Shown: positions 1 through 9,500 of the stretch, one piece after another
How positions within the stretch are numbered: position 1 is the first letter of the stretch
Layout: the number at the start of each line of letters is the position of its first letter
Assembly: GCF_004791025.1 (NCBI RefSeq)
Contig: NZ_SRUO01000001.1
Coordinates: forward strand, 496,001 to 560,000
DNA length: 64,000 bases
Origin: Mesorhizobium sp. M4B.F.Ca.ET.203.01.1.1
Lineage (GTDB): Bacteria > Pseudomonadota > Alphaproteobacteria > Rhizobiales > Rhizobiaceae
Reading direction: 5' to 3'
The notes under the pieces: model-generated
What the model was told of the DNA's origin: nothing
The model's input: only the letters and a program-made list of their open reading frames with translations
The model's database searches: none
Position numbers and translations under genes: made by a program

Positions 1-1072
1 ACCAGCCCTTGAACTGCTCGGTCTTGAAATGGGCATCCTGGTCGGCGCCGTTGTGGATCGGCACGACGCCGACTTCCTTGGCCCATTCCAGATTGTCCTT
101 CGGCGACAGCAGGGTGGCCATCAGCTTCCACGCATCGTCCTTGTGCTGCGAATTGGCAAACATCGCCCAGCCGGCATAGCCCAGCGTCGGGTAGGACTTG
201 CCGCTCGGTCCGACCGGCAATGGCGCGACGGCGAAATCATCGGCGCTCATCTTGTCGGCGATGCCGAGCAGCGCGTCGGGATCCTGGTTGAGCATGGCGC
301 AGGTGCCGGAATAGAAGCCGGTGACGGTCTCGTTGAAGCCCCAGCTCACGGCATCCTTCGGCGCCAGGCCGTTCTTGTACATGTCGGCCAGCATCTGCAG
401 GCCCTTGACCGAGCCTTCGTCGTTGATGGTCGAGGTGCCGTCTTCGTTGAAGTAGCCGCCCTTGCCGGCGGCGATGTTCATGAACATGTGCATGCCGTTG
501 AAGGCGCCCGGGCCGCCGCGCAGGCAGTAGCCATATTTGCCGGGGATGGCCGAGATCTTCTTGGAGTCCTCGACGAACTCGTCGAGCGTCGCCGGCGGGC
601 CGTCGAGACCGGCTTCCTTGAACAGCTTCTTGTTCCAGAACAGCGCGTTCACATAGTAGCCGTAAGGGATCATGAACTGGGTGTTGTTGACGGTCGAGCC
701 GAACTGCTTGGCGCGATCGCCGAGCGTCTTGGCGTCGTCCCACTTGGCCATGTAGGGACCGAGGTCTTCGAGCTGGCCGTTGTTGGCATAGAGGCCCATC
801 CAGCGTTCCGGCATCTCGACGACGTCGGGCGTGTCGCCGGCCTGGACCATGGTGAGGAATTTCTCAAAAGCCTGGCCCCAGGGCAGCGAGACGAGCTCGA
901 CCTTGACGCCCGGATTGGCGGCCTCGAATTCGGCGATCTGCTTCTTGAGGAATTCGGTGCGCGGCGGGCTGGTGATGACCTCGACCATCTTGATTGTGCT
1001 GTCGGCCAGCGCGCCGCTGGCGGAAATCGCCAGGCCGGCGACGGCGGCAAGCATCAGCGTCAGTCTCTTCAT
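1..1072 (-). CDS. ABC transporter sugar-type solute-binding protein, 3' end off the window
   Basis: Periplasmic binding protein of the extracellular solute-binding family 1 (carbohydrate ABC importers). The N-terminus is a signal peptide (MKRLTLMLAAVAGLAISASG then ALA-DS), followed by family landmarks such as IAEFEAANPGVKVELV and AGDTPDVVEM. About 357 codons are present and the C-terminus lies beyond base 1. The ATG at 1072 is preceded by GGGAG at good spacing. It follows the PLP-enzyme gene by 29 bases and is the third gene of a gntR-PLP enzyme-binding protein operon, so permeases probably lie to the left of the window. The ligand cannot be read from the sequence; linkage to a Cys/Met enzyme is unusual for a sugar binding protein. 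Confidence 0.9.
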   Translation of the reverse strand, partial: MKRLTLMLAAVAGLAISASGALADSTIKMVEVITSPPRTEFLKKQIAEFEAANPGVKVELVSLPWGQAFEKFLTMVQAGDTPDVVEMPERWMGLYANNGQLEDLGPYMAKWDDAKTLGDRAKQFGSTVNNTQFMIPYGYYVNALFWNKKLFKEAGLDGPPATLDEFVEDSKKISAIPGKYGYCLRGGPGAFNGMHMFMNIAAGKGGYFNEDGTSTINDEGSVKGLQMLADMYKNGLAPKDAVSWGFNETVTGFYSGTCAMLNQDPDALLGIADKMSADDFAVAPLPVGPSGKSYPTLGYAGWAMFANSQHKDDAWKLMATLLSPKDNLEWAKEVGVVPIHNGADQDAHFKTEQFKGW

Positions 1073-1101
1073 GTTCAGGACTCCCATTTTGAACGCTCAG
1101 T

Positions 1102-2304
1102 TTATTTTTTTGCTTTGTCGAAGGCCTGGGCGATGTCGGCCCAGAGATCCTCGACGCTTTCCAATCCGACATTGAAGCGGATGGTTCGGGGGCTGACGCC
1201 GAAGCGCGCCATCGAATTCAAGCCCGGCGTCTGCTCGAGCGAGGCCTTGGCCGGCACGACCAGGCTTTCATGACCGCCCCAGCTGACGCCGATGCGGAAG
1301 AATTTCAGCGCATCGACGAAAGCGGGAATGTCGACATCCTCCGTCACCTCGAAGGAGAACAGCCCGGCATAGCCGGCAAGCGTCTTCTTGCCGGGATGGT
1401 TGGAATAGGCGGGATGGTTGACGCGCTCGACCTTGCCATGCGCCTTCAGCCGCTCGGCGAGGATGAGACCGCTTTTCATGTGATGCGGCAGCCTGAGCGG
1501 CAGGGTGCGCAGCCCGCGCAAAAGCAGCCAGCCTTCGAAGGGCGACAGCTTGCCGCCGAGCGAGGAATAGGTCTGCTCGTTGATGTGCCTGATATGCGCG
1601 GCCGATCCCGCCACCACGCCGGCGACGGTGTCGCTGTGGCCGCCGAGATATTTCGAAGCCGAGTGCAGGACGAGGTCGACGCCGTGCGCGATCGGCTTCT
1701 GGAACACCGGCGTCGCCCAGGAATTGTCGATGGTGGTGACGATGCCCTGCTCCTTGGCCAATCGCGTCAGATGGGCGATGTCCTGCAGTTCGAACATCAT
1801 CGAGGTCGGGCTCTCGAGGTAAAGCAGCTTTGCGCCGGGGAGTGCCGCCGCCACCCCGTCCGGGTCCGAGCCGTCGACATAGTCGACCTTGATTTGCAGG
1901 CGCGGGAACAGCCGCTCGAACAGCCGGTAGGCATCGCCATAGCAGTTGCGCACGGCGACGATGCGCTCGCCGGCGCCGACAAAGGCGAGCACGGTGGCGC
2001 TGATCGCCGCCATGCCGCTGGAGAAGCCGCGCGCGGCTTCGGCGCCTTCCAAAGCCGCGACACGCGCCTCGAACTCCATCACCGTCGGATTGTCGCCGCG
2101 CGAATAGATCGGTTGCTTTCTGCGGCCGGCGAATGTGTCGGCCATGTCGGCATAGCTGGCGAAGGTGAACAGCGAGGTCTGGTAGATCGGCGGCACCACC
2201 GGACCACCCGGGAACGGATCGTCATGCGCCAGCAGCGTCGCCGCCTCGGCCAGATAGTCGCTGCTGGAAAGGCCCGGGTCGAAACCGGTCGGGTGCTCGT
2301 TCAT
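1102..2304 (-). CDS. Cys/Met-metabolism PLP-dependent enzyme (cystathionine beta-lyase-like)
   Basis: 400 residues, full length for the trans-sulfuration enzyme family (cystathionine gamma-synthase, beta- and gamma-lyases). Visible landmarks: YSR at 67-69 for cofactor phosphate contact, SSGMAA at 95-100, Tyr122, Asp183 in TIDNSWATP (ring nitrogen contact), and the PLP lysine Lys218 in SASKYLGGHSD. Cytosolic. Its ATG overlaps the stop of the GntR gene (ATGA, 2301-2304) and it lies 29 bases before an ABC binding-protein gene, so the three are probably co-transcribed. The fold and chemistry are secure; whether the substrate is cystathionine, another thioether or a methionine analogue cannot be decided. 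MetC-like lyase is the usual annotation. Confidence 0.9.
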   Translation of the reverse strand: MNEHPTGFDPGLSSSDYLAEAATLLAHDDPFPGGPVVPPIYQTSLFTFASYADMADTFAGRRKQPIYSRGDNPTVMEFEARVAALEGAEAARGFSSGMAAISATVLAFVGAGERIVAVRNCYGDAYRLFERLFPRLQIKVDYVDGSDPDGVAAALPGAKLLYLESPTSMMFELQDIAHLTRLAKEQGIVTTIDNSWATPVFQKPIAHGVDLVLHSASKYLGGHSDTVAGVVAGSAAHIRHINEQTYSSLGGKLSPFEGWLLLRGLRTLPLRLPHHMKSGLILAERLKAHGKVERVNHPAYSNHPGKKTLAGYAGLFSFEVTEDVDIPAFVDALKFFRIGVSWGGHESLVVPAKASLEQTPGLNSMARFGVSPRTIRFNVGLESVEDLWADIAQAFDKAKK

Positions 2305-3032
2305 TTGCGGTCCGAAAGCTTGAGGTTGGCGGCGCCGCGCTTCAAATCGTCCTCGACGGTGGCGATGAGCTTCAGCGCCTCGACGCGGGCGCCGTCGGGG
2401 TCACGCGCGGCAATGCAATTGAAGATGCTGCGGTGATAAGGAAAGCTGGCATGGCCGAAATCGCGCACGCCCAGAGGATGTTCCCAGAAGCGGTGAAACA
2501 TCTCGTACATGGCGGCGATGATCTGCTCGAACAGCGGATTGCCGGAGGCGCGGAAGATCGCCTGATGGAATTCCCAGTCCTCCTCCGACGACATGCCGGC
2601 GCGGGTCTGGAAGGCCTCCTCCATCAGGTCGAGCTTGCGCTCGATCTCGGCGAGCTCGGCCTTGCCGGCACGAATGGCGCAGAGCGCGGCGGCCTCCGCC
2701 TCCAGCGCGCGGCGGATCTCCAGCGTGGACATCAGGCCGGCGAAATCGTTACCGCCGGCAAGCGTCAGCGGCATGTGCAACATGTCGGGCGAGACCGCGG
2801 CCTTGAGATAGGTGCCTGAGCCCTGACGGCGCTCGACGAGGCCGAGGCCCTCCCAGCGCGTCAACGCCTCGCGCACCGTGTTGCGGCTGACCTTGAGGCG
2901 CTCGGCCAGAATGCGCTCGGTCGGAAGCTTCTCACCGGGGCCGAGCGCTTCCTGCCTGACGAACCCCGCCAACGCCTTCAGCACCGCGTCGTCGCGGGCC
3001 GTCGTCTGGATGGGGGGCAAGAGATCGGTCAC
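2301..3032 (-). CDS. GntR-family transcriptional regulator, FadR/FCD type
   Basis: 243 residues. The winged helix-turn-helix lies at about 36-77 (LPTERILAERLKVSRNTVRE, then GSGTYL), followed by an all-helical FCD-type ligand domain at about 100-230 with His/Asp residues typical of metal-assisted carboxylate binding. The start appears to be GTG at 3032; no good upstream ATG was seen. It is the first gene of the operon and overlaps the PLP-enzyme gene by 4 bases, so it probably regulates its own operon. The ligand is unknown, perhaps the solute carried by the downstream transporter. Confidence 0.88.
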   Translation of the reverse strand: MTDLLPPIQTTARDDAVLKALAGFVRQEALGPGEKLPTERILAERLKVSRNTVREALTRWEGLGLVERRQGSGTYLKAAVSPDMLHMPLTLAGGNDFAGLMSTLEIRRALEAEAAALCAIRAGKAELAEIERKLDLMEEAFQTRAGMSSEEDWEFHQAIFRASGNPLFEQIIAAMYEMFHRFWEHPLGVRDFGHASFPYHRSIFNCIAARDPDGARVEALKLIATVEDDLKRGAANLKLSDRK

Positions 3033-3152
3033 GCCGGCAGGGCCTAAAGTGGTTCAATGGTCCAACCAATTTCTGCACAGGCCGACGGGCGAGTCAACAG
3101 CCGAGACGAGACAGGCCGAACGGCGCATGGATGCGCCATTCGGCCGGAAGGT

Positions 3153-3845
3153 TCAGCCGTGGGCGCGCACCGGGGCATTGCGCCAGCGCGCGAACATTTC
3201 CTCGCGGACCCGCCGCGACGCCGAGAGCCGCTCTTTCGCCTCCGCCAACACGGCAGGCGATGCCTCTGCGGGCGTGCCTGAGCGGAACGGAGGTGCCGGC
3301 GCATATTCGAGTGCAAGCTGCACGGTTTCGGCTTCGGCCTTTCCGAGCAGCCTCGCGACCAGGAGAAGACCGAAATCGATCCCCGATGTGACGCCCCCTG
3401 CGGTGATCAGCTTGCCGTCCTCGACGATCCGCTCGTCGACAGGGATGGCGCCGAATTCTTCCAGGAAATCATGCGCATACCAATGCGTTGTCGCGCGCTT
3501 GCCCTTCAACAGCCCGGCCGCGCCGAGCACCAAAGCGCCGCTGCACACCGAGGTGATGTAGCGCGCCTGCACCGCGCGCTCCCAGACGAAGTCGAGAACT
3601 GTCTGATCCTCCAGTAGTGCGTTGACGCCGCCGCCGCCAGGAACGCACAGCACGTCGAGAGGCCGGCAATCGTCGAAGGTGGCTGTCGCGGTAAGGGGCA
3701 GCCGCGTCGACGACATCACCGGATCGCGATCCTTCCAGATCAATTCCACCTCGGCGCCCTTTGCCGATGCCAGGACTTCGTAGGGGCCGGTGAGGTCGAG
3801 TTGCTGGACGTTGGGGAACACAAGGATGCCGAGACGAAGGACCAT
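3153..3845 (-). CDS. DJ-1/PfpI family protein, isonitrile hydratase-like
   Basis: 230 residues, single DJ-1/PfpI (class I amidotransferase-like) domain. The nucleophile elbow is SVCSGALVLGAAGLL with Cys101, followed by RATTHW (His121), and the N-terminus carries FPNVQQLDLTGPYEV. Length, the cysteine position and the THW motif fit the isonitrile hydratase branch, whose enzymes convert isonitriles to N-formamides. Cytosolic, no signal peptide. It is transcribed away from a GlxA-type regulator whose N-terminal domain belongs to the same superfamily, with 86 bases between the two starts. Family assignment is firm; the isonitrile substrate is inference from resemblance. Confidence 0.88.
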   Translation of the reverse strand: MVLRLGILVFPNVQQLDLTGPYEVLASAKGAEVELIWKDRDPVMSSTRLPLTATATFDDCRPLDVLCVPGGGGVNALLEDQTVLDFVWERAVQARYITSVCSGALVLGAAGLLKGKRATTHWYAHDFLEEFGAIPVDERIVEDGKLITAGGVTSGIDFGLLLVARLLGKAEAETVQLALEYAPAPPFRSGTPAEASPAVLAEAKERLSASRRVREEMFARWRNAPVRAHG

Positions 3846-3931
3846 GGAAATCTCCTCAGGTTGACTCCGGCCAAGCTAAGGCATCATGCTTTGGCAAGAT
3901 CGCCAATCACCCCTCGTTTCAAGCCAAAGCC

Positions 3932-4879
3932 ATGCGCCGTATCGAAATCCTTGCCTATCCCGACGTCCAGCTCCTCGATGTCAGCGGGCCGCTACAGGTG
4001 TTCGCCAGCGCCAACGACTTCAAGATCCAGGCCGGCGAACCGGCGGCCTATGAGGTCATGGTCGTAGCCGCCTCGCCGCGGATCAGGACGTCGGCTGGCC
4101 TCGTGCTCGAGGCCACGCTGCTGCCGCCGCATGGGTCCGGGATCGACACGCTGATCGTGCCGGGCGGATGGGGCGTCAACGCGGCCTGCGAGGATCGCGA
4201 GCTCCTGCAATGGGTGATCGGCCGCTCGCGCGATGCCACGCGAACAGCCTCGGTTTGCAGCGGCGCCTTCCTGCTAGCGACCGCAGGCCTGCTCGATGGC
4301 CGTCGCGCGGTTACCCATTGGGGACGCTGCGCCGAGTTTGCACGGCGCTTTCCAGCGGTCCGGCTCGAACCCGACCCGATCTTCATTCGTGACGGCAATG
4401 TCTGGACATCGGCGGGGGTCACGGCGGGCATAGATCTCGCGCTGTCCTTCGTCGAGGCCGATCTTGGCCGACGCATGGCGCTTGCCGTGGCACGCCAGCT
4501 GGTGGTGTTCCTGAAACGTCCCGGCGGCCAGGCGCAATTCAGCCAGACGCTCAAGCTGCAGGAAGGCGACGAGCGCTTCGACCGGCTGCATGGCTGGATC
4601 CTGGACAATCTGGACGGCGACCTTTCGCTGCCGAATTTGGCCGACCGCGCCAACATGAGCCCGCGCAGCTTCTCGCGGCATTATCGCGAAGCGACGGGTC
4701 GGACACCGGCCCGCGCCATCGAAGAGATCCGAATCGAGGCAGCGCGGCGAATGCTGGAACGGGGACAGGCGATCAGCCAGACGGCCCGGCGCTGCGGCTT
4801 CGGCTCGGAAGAAACGATGCGGCGCGGCTTTCTACGCGTCCTCGGCACCAACCCGCGCGACTATCGCGAGCGTTTCTGA
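3932..4879 (+). CDS. GlxA-family transcriptional regulator (DJ-1-like domain plus AraC HTH)
   Basis: 315 residues. Residues 1 to about 190 form a DJ-1/PfpI-like domain with the elbow ASVCSGAFLLATAGLL (Cys109) and RRAVTHW. Residues about 215-315 form an AraC/XylS double helix-turn-helix (LSLPNLADRANMSPRSFSRH, and the second helix CGFGSEETMRRGF). This is the standard FtrA/GlxA architecture, where the first domain is thought to sense a small molecule. It is divergent from the isonitrile-hydratase-like gene, the usual arrangement for a regulator and its target. It converges on the DUF2161 gene with 26 bases between the stops. Confidence 0.92.
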   Translation: MRRIEILAYPDVQLLDVSGPLQVFASANDFKIQAGEPAAYEVMVVAASPRIRTSAGLVLEATLLPPHGSGIDTLIVPGGWGVNAACEDRELLQWVIGRSRDATRTASVCSGAFLLATAGLLDGRRAVTHWGRCAEFARRFPAVRLEPDPIFIRDGNVWTSAGVTAGIDLALSFVEADLGRRMALAVARQLVVFLKRPGGQAQFSQTLKLQEGDERFDRLHGWILDNLDGDLSLPNLADRANMSPRSFSRHYREATGRTPARAIEEIRIEAARRMLERGQAISQTARRCGFGSEETMRRGFLRVLGTNPRDYRERF

Positions 4880-4905
4880 TCGCGCCTTCTCGCCCTGAAT
4901 GTTCG

Positions 4906-5583
4906 CTACAACGGGCTCTCGACCAGCCGATGTGACTGCACGGCGGCGCGACCGATTTCGGTCAGCGCGTAGATGCCGCGTTCGGCCCTGGCGAACCAGC
5001 CATAGTAATTGTGCAGCAGGATGCTCGCCGCGCGCGGCGAAAGCACTTTCAGGTCGCGCGGCCGCTTGGGACCATCGGCCATGGCGGCGGCACAAGCGAG
5101 CGCCTCCTGCCGGTAGGCGGTCATGATGGGCGTGCGCGTGCTGCCGCCGGTAGCCGGGTCGCCCTTGCGGCGATGATGCTCCTCCATCAGGCGCGAGCGC
5201 CGCCTGGGATCGCGCCTCGGCGGCAGGGCGGCGGGACTGAGCAGGAGTTCGACCTCGCCCTTGCCGCCGACGCCGAGCAAGCCGAAGCCAAGTCGCCGGC
5301 ACAGGGCCCGGAAGCGGCGGTCGTGCTCGCGGCCCTTGCCGCGCGCCGACATGCGCGCGGCAAGCCAGACCTCGTCGCAGGCGGCGGCGCGATCGACCGC
5401 CTGGAGCACAAGCTCGAGATTGAACTGCAGTTTCAGTTCGCAGATGACGACCACCGGCGGCTCGCCTTCGCGCAGCCCGACCACGTCGCAGCCGCCGACT
5501 TCGCCCTTGACGGTGAAATCCAGGCTCTCGAGGAACCGCTTCACCGGGACGTAGAGGGACGTTTCCTGCATGCGGCGAGACAT
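4906..5583 (-). CDS. DUF2161 family putative PD-(D/E)XK-type protein
   Basis: 225 residues. The N-terminal half resembles a restriction-endonuclease-like fold: GGCDVVGLR, then VVVICELKLQFN, which supplies a D...E-x-K pattern. The C-terminal half (about 155-225) looks like a small winged-helix domain (SPRAASILLHNYYGWFARAE, then GIYALTEIGRAAV). The family is common in rhizobia and uncharacterised; it is often labelled a putative phosphodiesterase or nuclease. Starts at 5583 (MSRRMQ) and 5571 (MQETSL) are both possible and neither has a clear ribosome site. An open frame continues further upstream but loses family resemblance. Confidence 0.82.
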   Translation of the reverse strand: MSRRMQETSLYVPVKRFLESLDFTVKGEVGGCDVVGLREGEPPVVVICELKLQFNLELVLQAVDRAAACDEVWLAARMSARGKGREHDRRFRALCRRLGFGLLGVGGKGEVELLLSPAALPPRRDPRRRSRLMEEHHRRKGDPATGGSTRTPIMTAYRQEALACAAAMADGPKRPRDLKVLSPRAASILLHNYYGWFARAERGIYALTEIGRAAVQSHRLVESPL

Positions 5584-5717
5584 AGCCGATTCGGCCCGGG
5601 CCCGGACAGCGCCGCCAAAGTGAAGCCGGCCCGCACTATCGTGAAGAACCGCAGCGCGCGTTCGGGCTTGGATCGATTGCGGCCAACGCCGCGACGGCCA
5701 TTCACTTCGCCAGAAGG

Positions 5718-6191
5718 CTACTGCCTGGTGAACGAACCGGTGTAGGTCTGGCCGGCAAGCGCATAGCTGGTGGCCAGCGTTCCGTCGGGAAGCATTGTGG
5801 CGGTGACGTCGGCGCCGTTCGGCAGGCGCCCGAGCTTCAAAGTGCTGCCGACGATTTTCCCGGCACCATCGGCCACTCCCGGCTTGTTGTCGGCCAGATC
5901 GCCCCACGCATAGGTGACGGTCACCTGCCCGCGCGGAGAAACCGTCAGCACGGCGAGCTTGCCTTCGTACATCCCGTCCAGCTGTCCGGCCCATATGCCC
6001 GAAAATGCGGCATACTTTGCCGGAACGCCCTTGCCGGGGGGCGTGACCACCACTGATGGATCCAAGACCGCCGAACCCTGGGGAGCAGGAACAGCAACCG
6101 CGGCAGCCAAGGCAGGCTGGGGAGGTGGCGGTGGCGGCGCTTCAGGCGCCGACTGGCAAGCAGCGAGCGCGAATGCCGCGAATCCGAGCAT
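5718..6191 (-). CDS. Small putative lipoprotein, unknown function
   Basis: 157 residues from the ATG at 6191. The N-terminus MLGFAAFALAACQSAPEAP has a lipobox (LAAC) followed by a proline-rich linker, which suggests a membrane-anchored periplasmic lipoprotein. The rest is a small beta-rich domain (GIWAGQLDGMYEGKLAVLTV, then VTYAWGD), reminiscent of small domains that bind or shield the envelope, but no family is recognised. The frame is open further upstream, but that part lies inside the tRNA gene and is rejected. The start is only 15 bases beyond the tRNA-Ala 3' end on the same strand, so it may be transcribed with the tRNA. Confidence 0.72.
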   Translation of the reverse strand: MLGFAAFALAACQSAPEAPPPPPPQPALAAAVAVPAPQGSAVLDPSVVVTPPGKGVPAKYAAFSGIWAGQLDGMYEGKLAVLTVSPRGQVTVTYAWGDLADNKPGVADGAGKIVGSTLKLGRLPNGADVTATMLPDGTLATSYALAGQTYTGSFTRQ

Positions 6192-6206
6192 CGGAAAAAG
6201 ACTGTT

Positions 6207-6282
<76 letters not shown>

Positions 6283-6456
6283 ACTCCCGGCAGTCAGCCG
6301 GCGCCGTTTCCGGCGAAGAGATCCGGCGCGGGTTTGGATCCGCGCCGTCAAGTGCAGGCGGCTTCTAACCCCGCCTTCGGTCAAGATCAAGCCTTCAACG
6401 ACCGCTTTTTCGTCACAGGCCAAAAAGGCCGGCAAACGGTCGCGCCCGGGGCCTGA

Positions 6457-8413
<1,957 letters not shown>

Positions 8414-8453
8414 TGGCGATGAGCTTGAGCCGACCTGAGACGCTGGCGGGACA

Positions 8454-8613
8454 GCGCCCGCCTCTGTCCTGCCGGACATCTCCCCCACGAGGGGGGAGAT
8501 CAGCCGTCGCCGCGGTTTTCGCCAATAACCAACGTCGCAGAATTGAGCGAGGCGCCCAAACCGCCAATCTCCCCCCTCGTGGGGGAGATGTCCGGCAGGA
8601 CAGAGGGGGGCGC
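8454..8613. repeat. Palindromic intergenic repeat between aroA and cmk
   Basis: Two 47-base arms, 8454-8500 and 8567-8613, are reverse complements with a single mismatch. Each contains TGTCCTGCCGGACATCTCCC. The 66-base centre is unrelated. It sits between two genes likely to be co-transcribed, so the RNA could form a very long hairpin. Resembles the mobile palindromic elements scattered through rhizobial intergenic DNA. It differs from the other two palindromic families in this window. Confidence 0.9.
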
Positions 8614-8645
8614 GAAGGATCGCCGCGCTTTTCGTTGGCCCGCCA

Positions 8646-9296
8646 ATGACCCACACCTTCACCATAGCCATCGACGGGCCTGCAGGCGCGGGCAAAGGCA
8701 CGCTTGCCCGCCGGCTTGCCGACCACTACCGGCTGAACCTGCTCGACACCGGCCTCACCTATCGCGCTGTCGCGCATGCGCTGCTGCAGCTCGGCCTGCC
8801 GCTCGACAATGTCTCGGCGGCGGAAACCGCGGCGCGGCAGGTGGACCTTTCGAAACTCGATCGCGCCGTGCTGTCGGCGCATGCGGTGGGCGAGGCCGCT
8901 TCCAAGGTCGCCGTCTTCCCGACTGTGCGGCGCATCCTGGTCGAAAAGCAGCGCGCCTTCGCCAAAACGCCGCCGGGCGCCGTGCTCGACGGGCGCGACA
9001 TCGGCACCGTCGTGTGCCCCGACGCCGACATCAAGCTTTATGTGACGGCAAGCGCCGAGGTGCGGGCGAGACGCCGGCTGGCGGAGATCGAGAGCATCGG
9101 CGGCAGCGCCGATTTCGCCACCATTCTGGCCGACATCGAGCGGCGCGACGAGCGCGACATGGGCCGCGCCGACTCGCCGCTCAAGCCGGCCGCCGACGCG
9201 CACTTGCTTGATACGTCCGAAATGGCTATAGAGGCCGCGTTCCTGGCGGCTATGGCGATCATCGACGACGTTCTGGCCAAGAGAAACAAAGCCTGA
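8646..9296 (+). CDS. cmk: Cytidylate kinase
   Basis: 216 residues, typical for bacterial CMP kinase. Transfers phosphate from ATP to CMP or dCMP. The P-loop is [11 protein letters not shown] at 9-19, followed by [12 protein letters not shown] (the usual tyrosine/arginine NMP contact), then [20 protein letters not shown] and a lid arginine cluster ([10 protein letters not shown]). Cytosolic and essential in most bacteria. It follows aroA after 232 bases occupied by a palindromic repeat and precedes rpsA. The start is the ATG beginning [11 protein letters not shown]. Confidence 0.96.
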   Translation: MTHTFTIAIDGPAGAGKGTLARRLADHYRLNLLDTGLTYRAVAHALLQLGLPLDNVSAAETAARQVDLSKLDRAVLSAHAVGEAASKVAVFPTVRRILVEKQRAFAKTPPGAVLDGRDIGTVVCPDADIKLYVTASAEVRARRRLAEIESIGGSADFATILADIERRDERDMGRADSPLKPAADAHLLDTSEMAIEAAFLAAMAIIDDVLAKRNKA

Positions 9297-9360
9297 GCCG
9301 GGTTTTTCCTCGTGTTTCCGTTGCCGGAGGCGAAGAAAATACCCATATCGGGCACGAACC

Positions 9361-9439
9361 AGCCTGCCAGCATTCTTCATGCGCCGGACTTGCCGCTTTG
9401 AGCGGCCAAGGGCTCTTCAGCCCGGAACGCCGGCAGGCT
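9361..9439 (+). promoter_or_regulatory. Candidate structured leader of rpsA (three-way junction)
   Basis: The 204 bases between cmk and rpsA contain a nested set of complementary segments. An outer 8-base stem pairs 9361-9368 (AGCCTGCC) with 9432-9439 (GGCAGGCT). Inside it are two perfect hairpins: 9392-9406 (GCCGCT, loop TTG, AGCGGC) and 9410-9423 (GGGCT, loop CTTC, AGCCC). Together they make a three-way junction ending 61 bases before the rpsA start. Autoregulation of S1 through its leader is known in E. coli, so a translational control element is plausible. No named RNA family was recognised. Confidence 0.45.
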
Positions 9440-9500
9440 CACGCAACGCTAACCCACGGCGCCCGTCCCGCTCGATATGCGGGGCACTTCAGGAGAAACA

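Noticed and set aside
3846..3931. A loose inverted repeat (GCCAAGC and GCTTTGGC) between the two DJ-1 family genes
   Set aside because: It is imperfect and short; in an 86-base divergent promoter such similarity can arise by chance.
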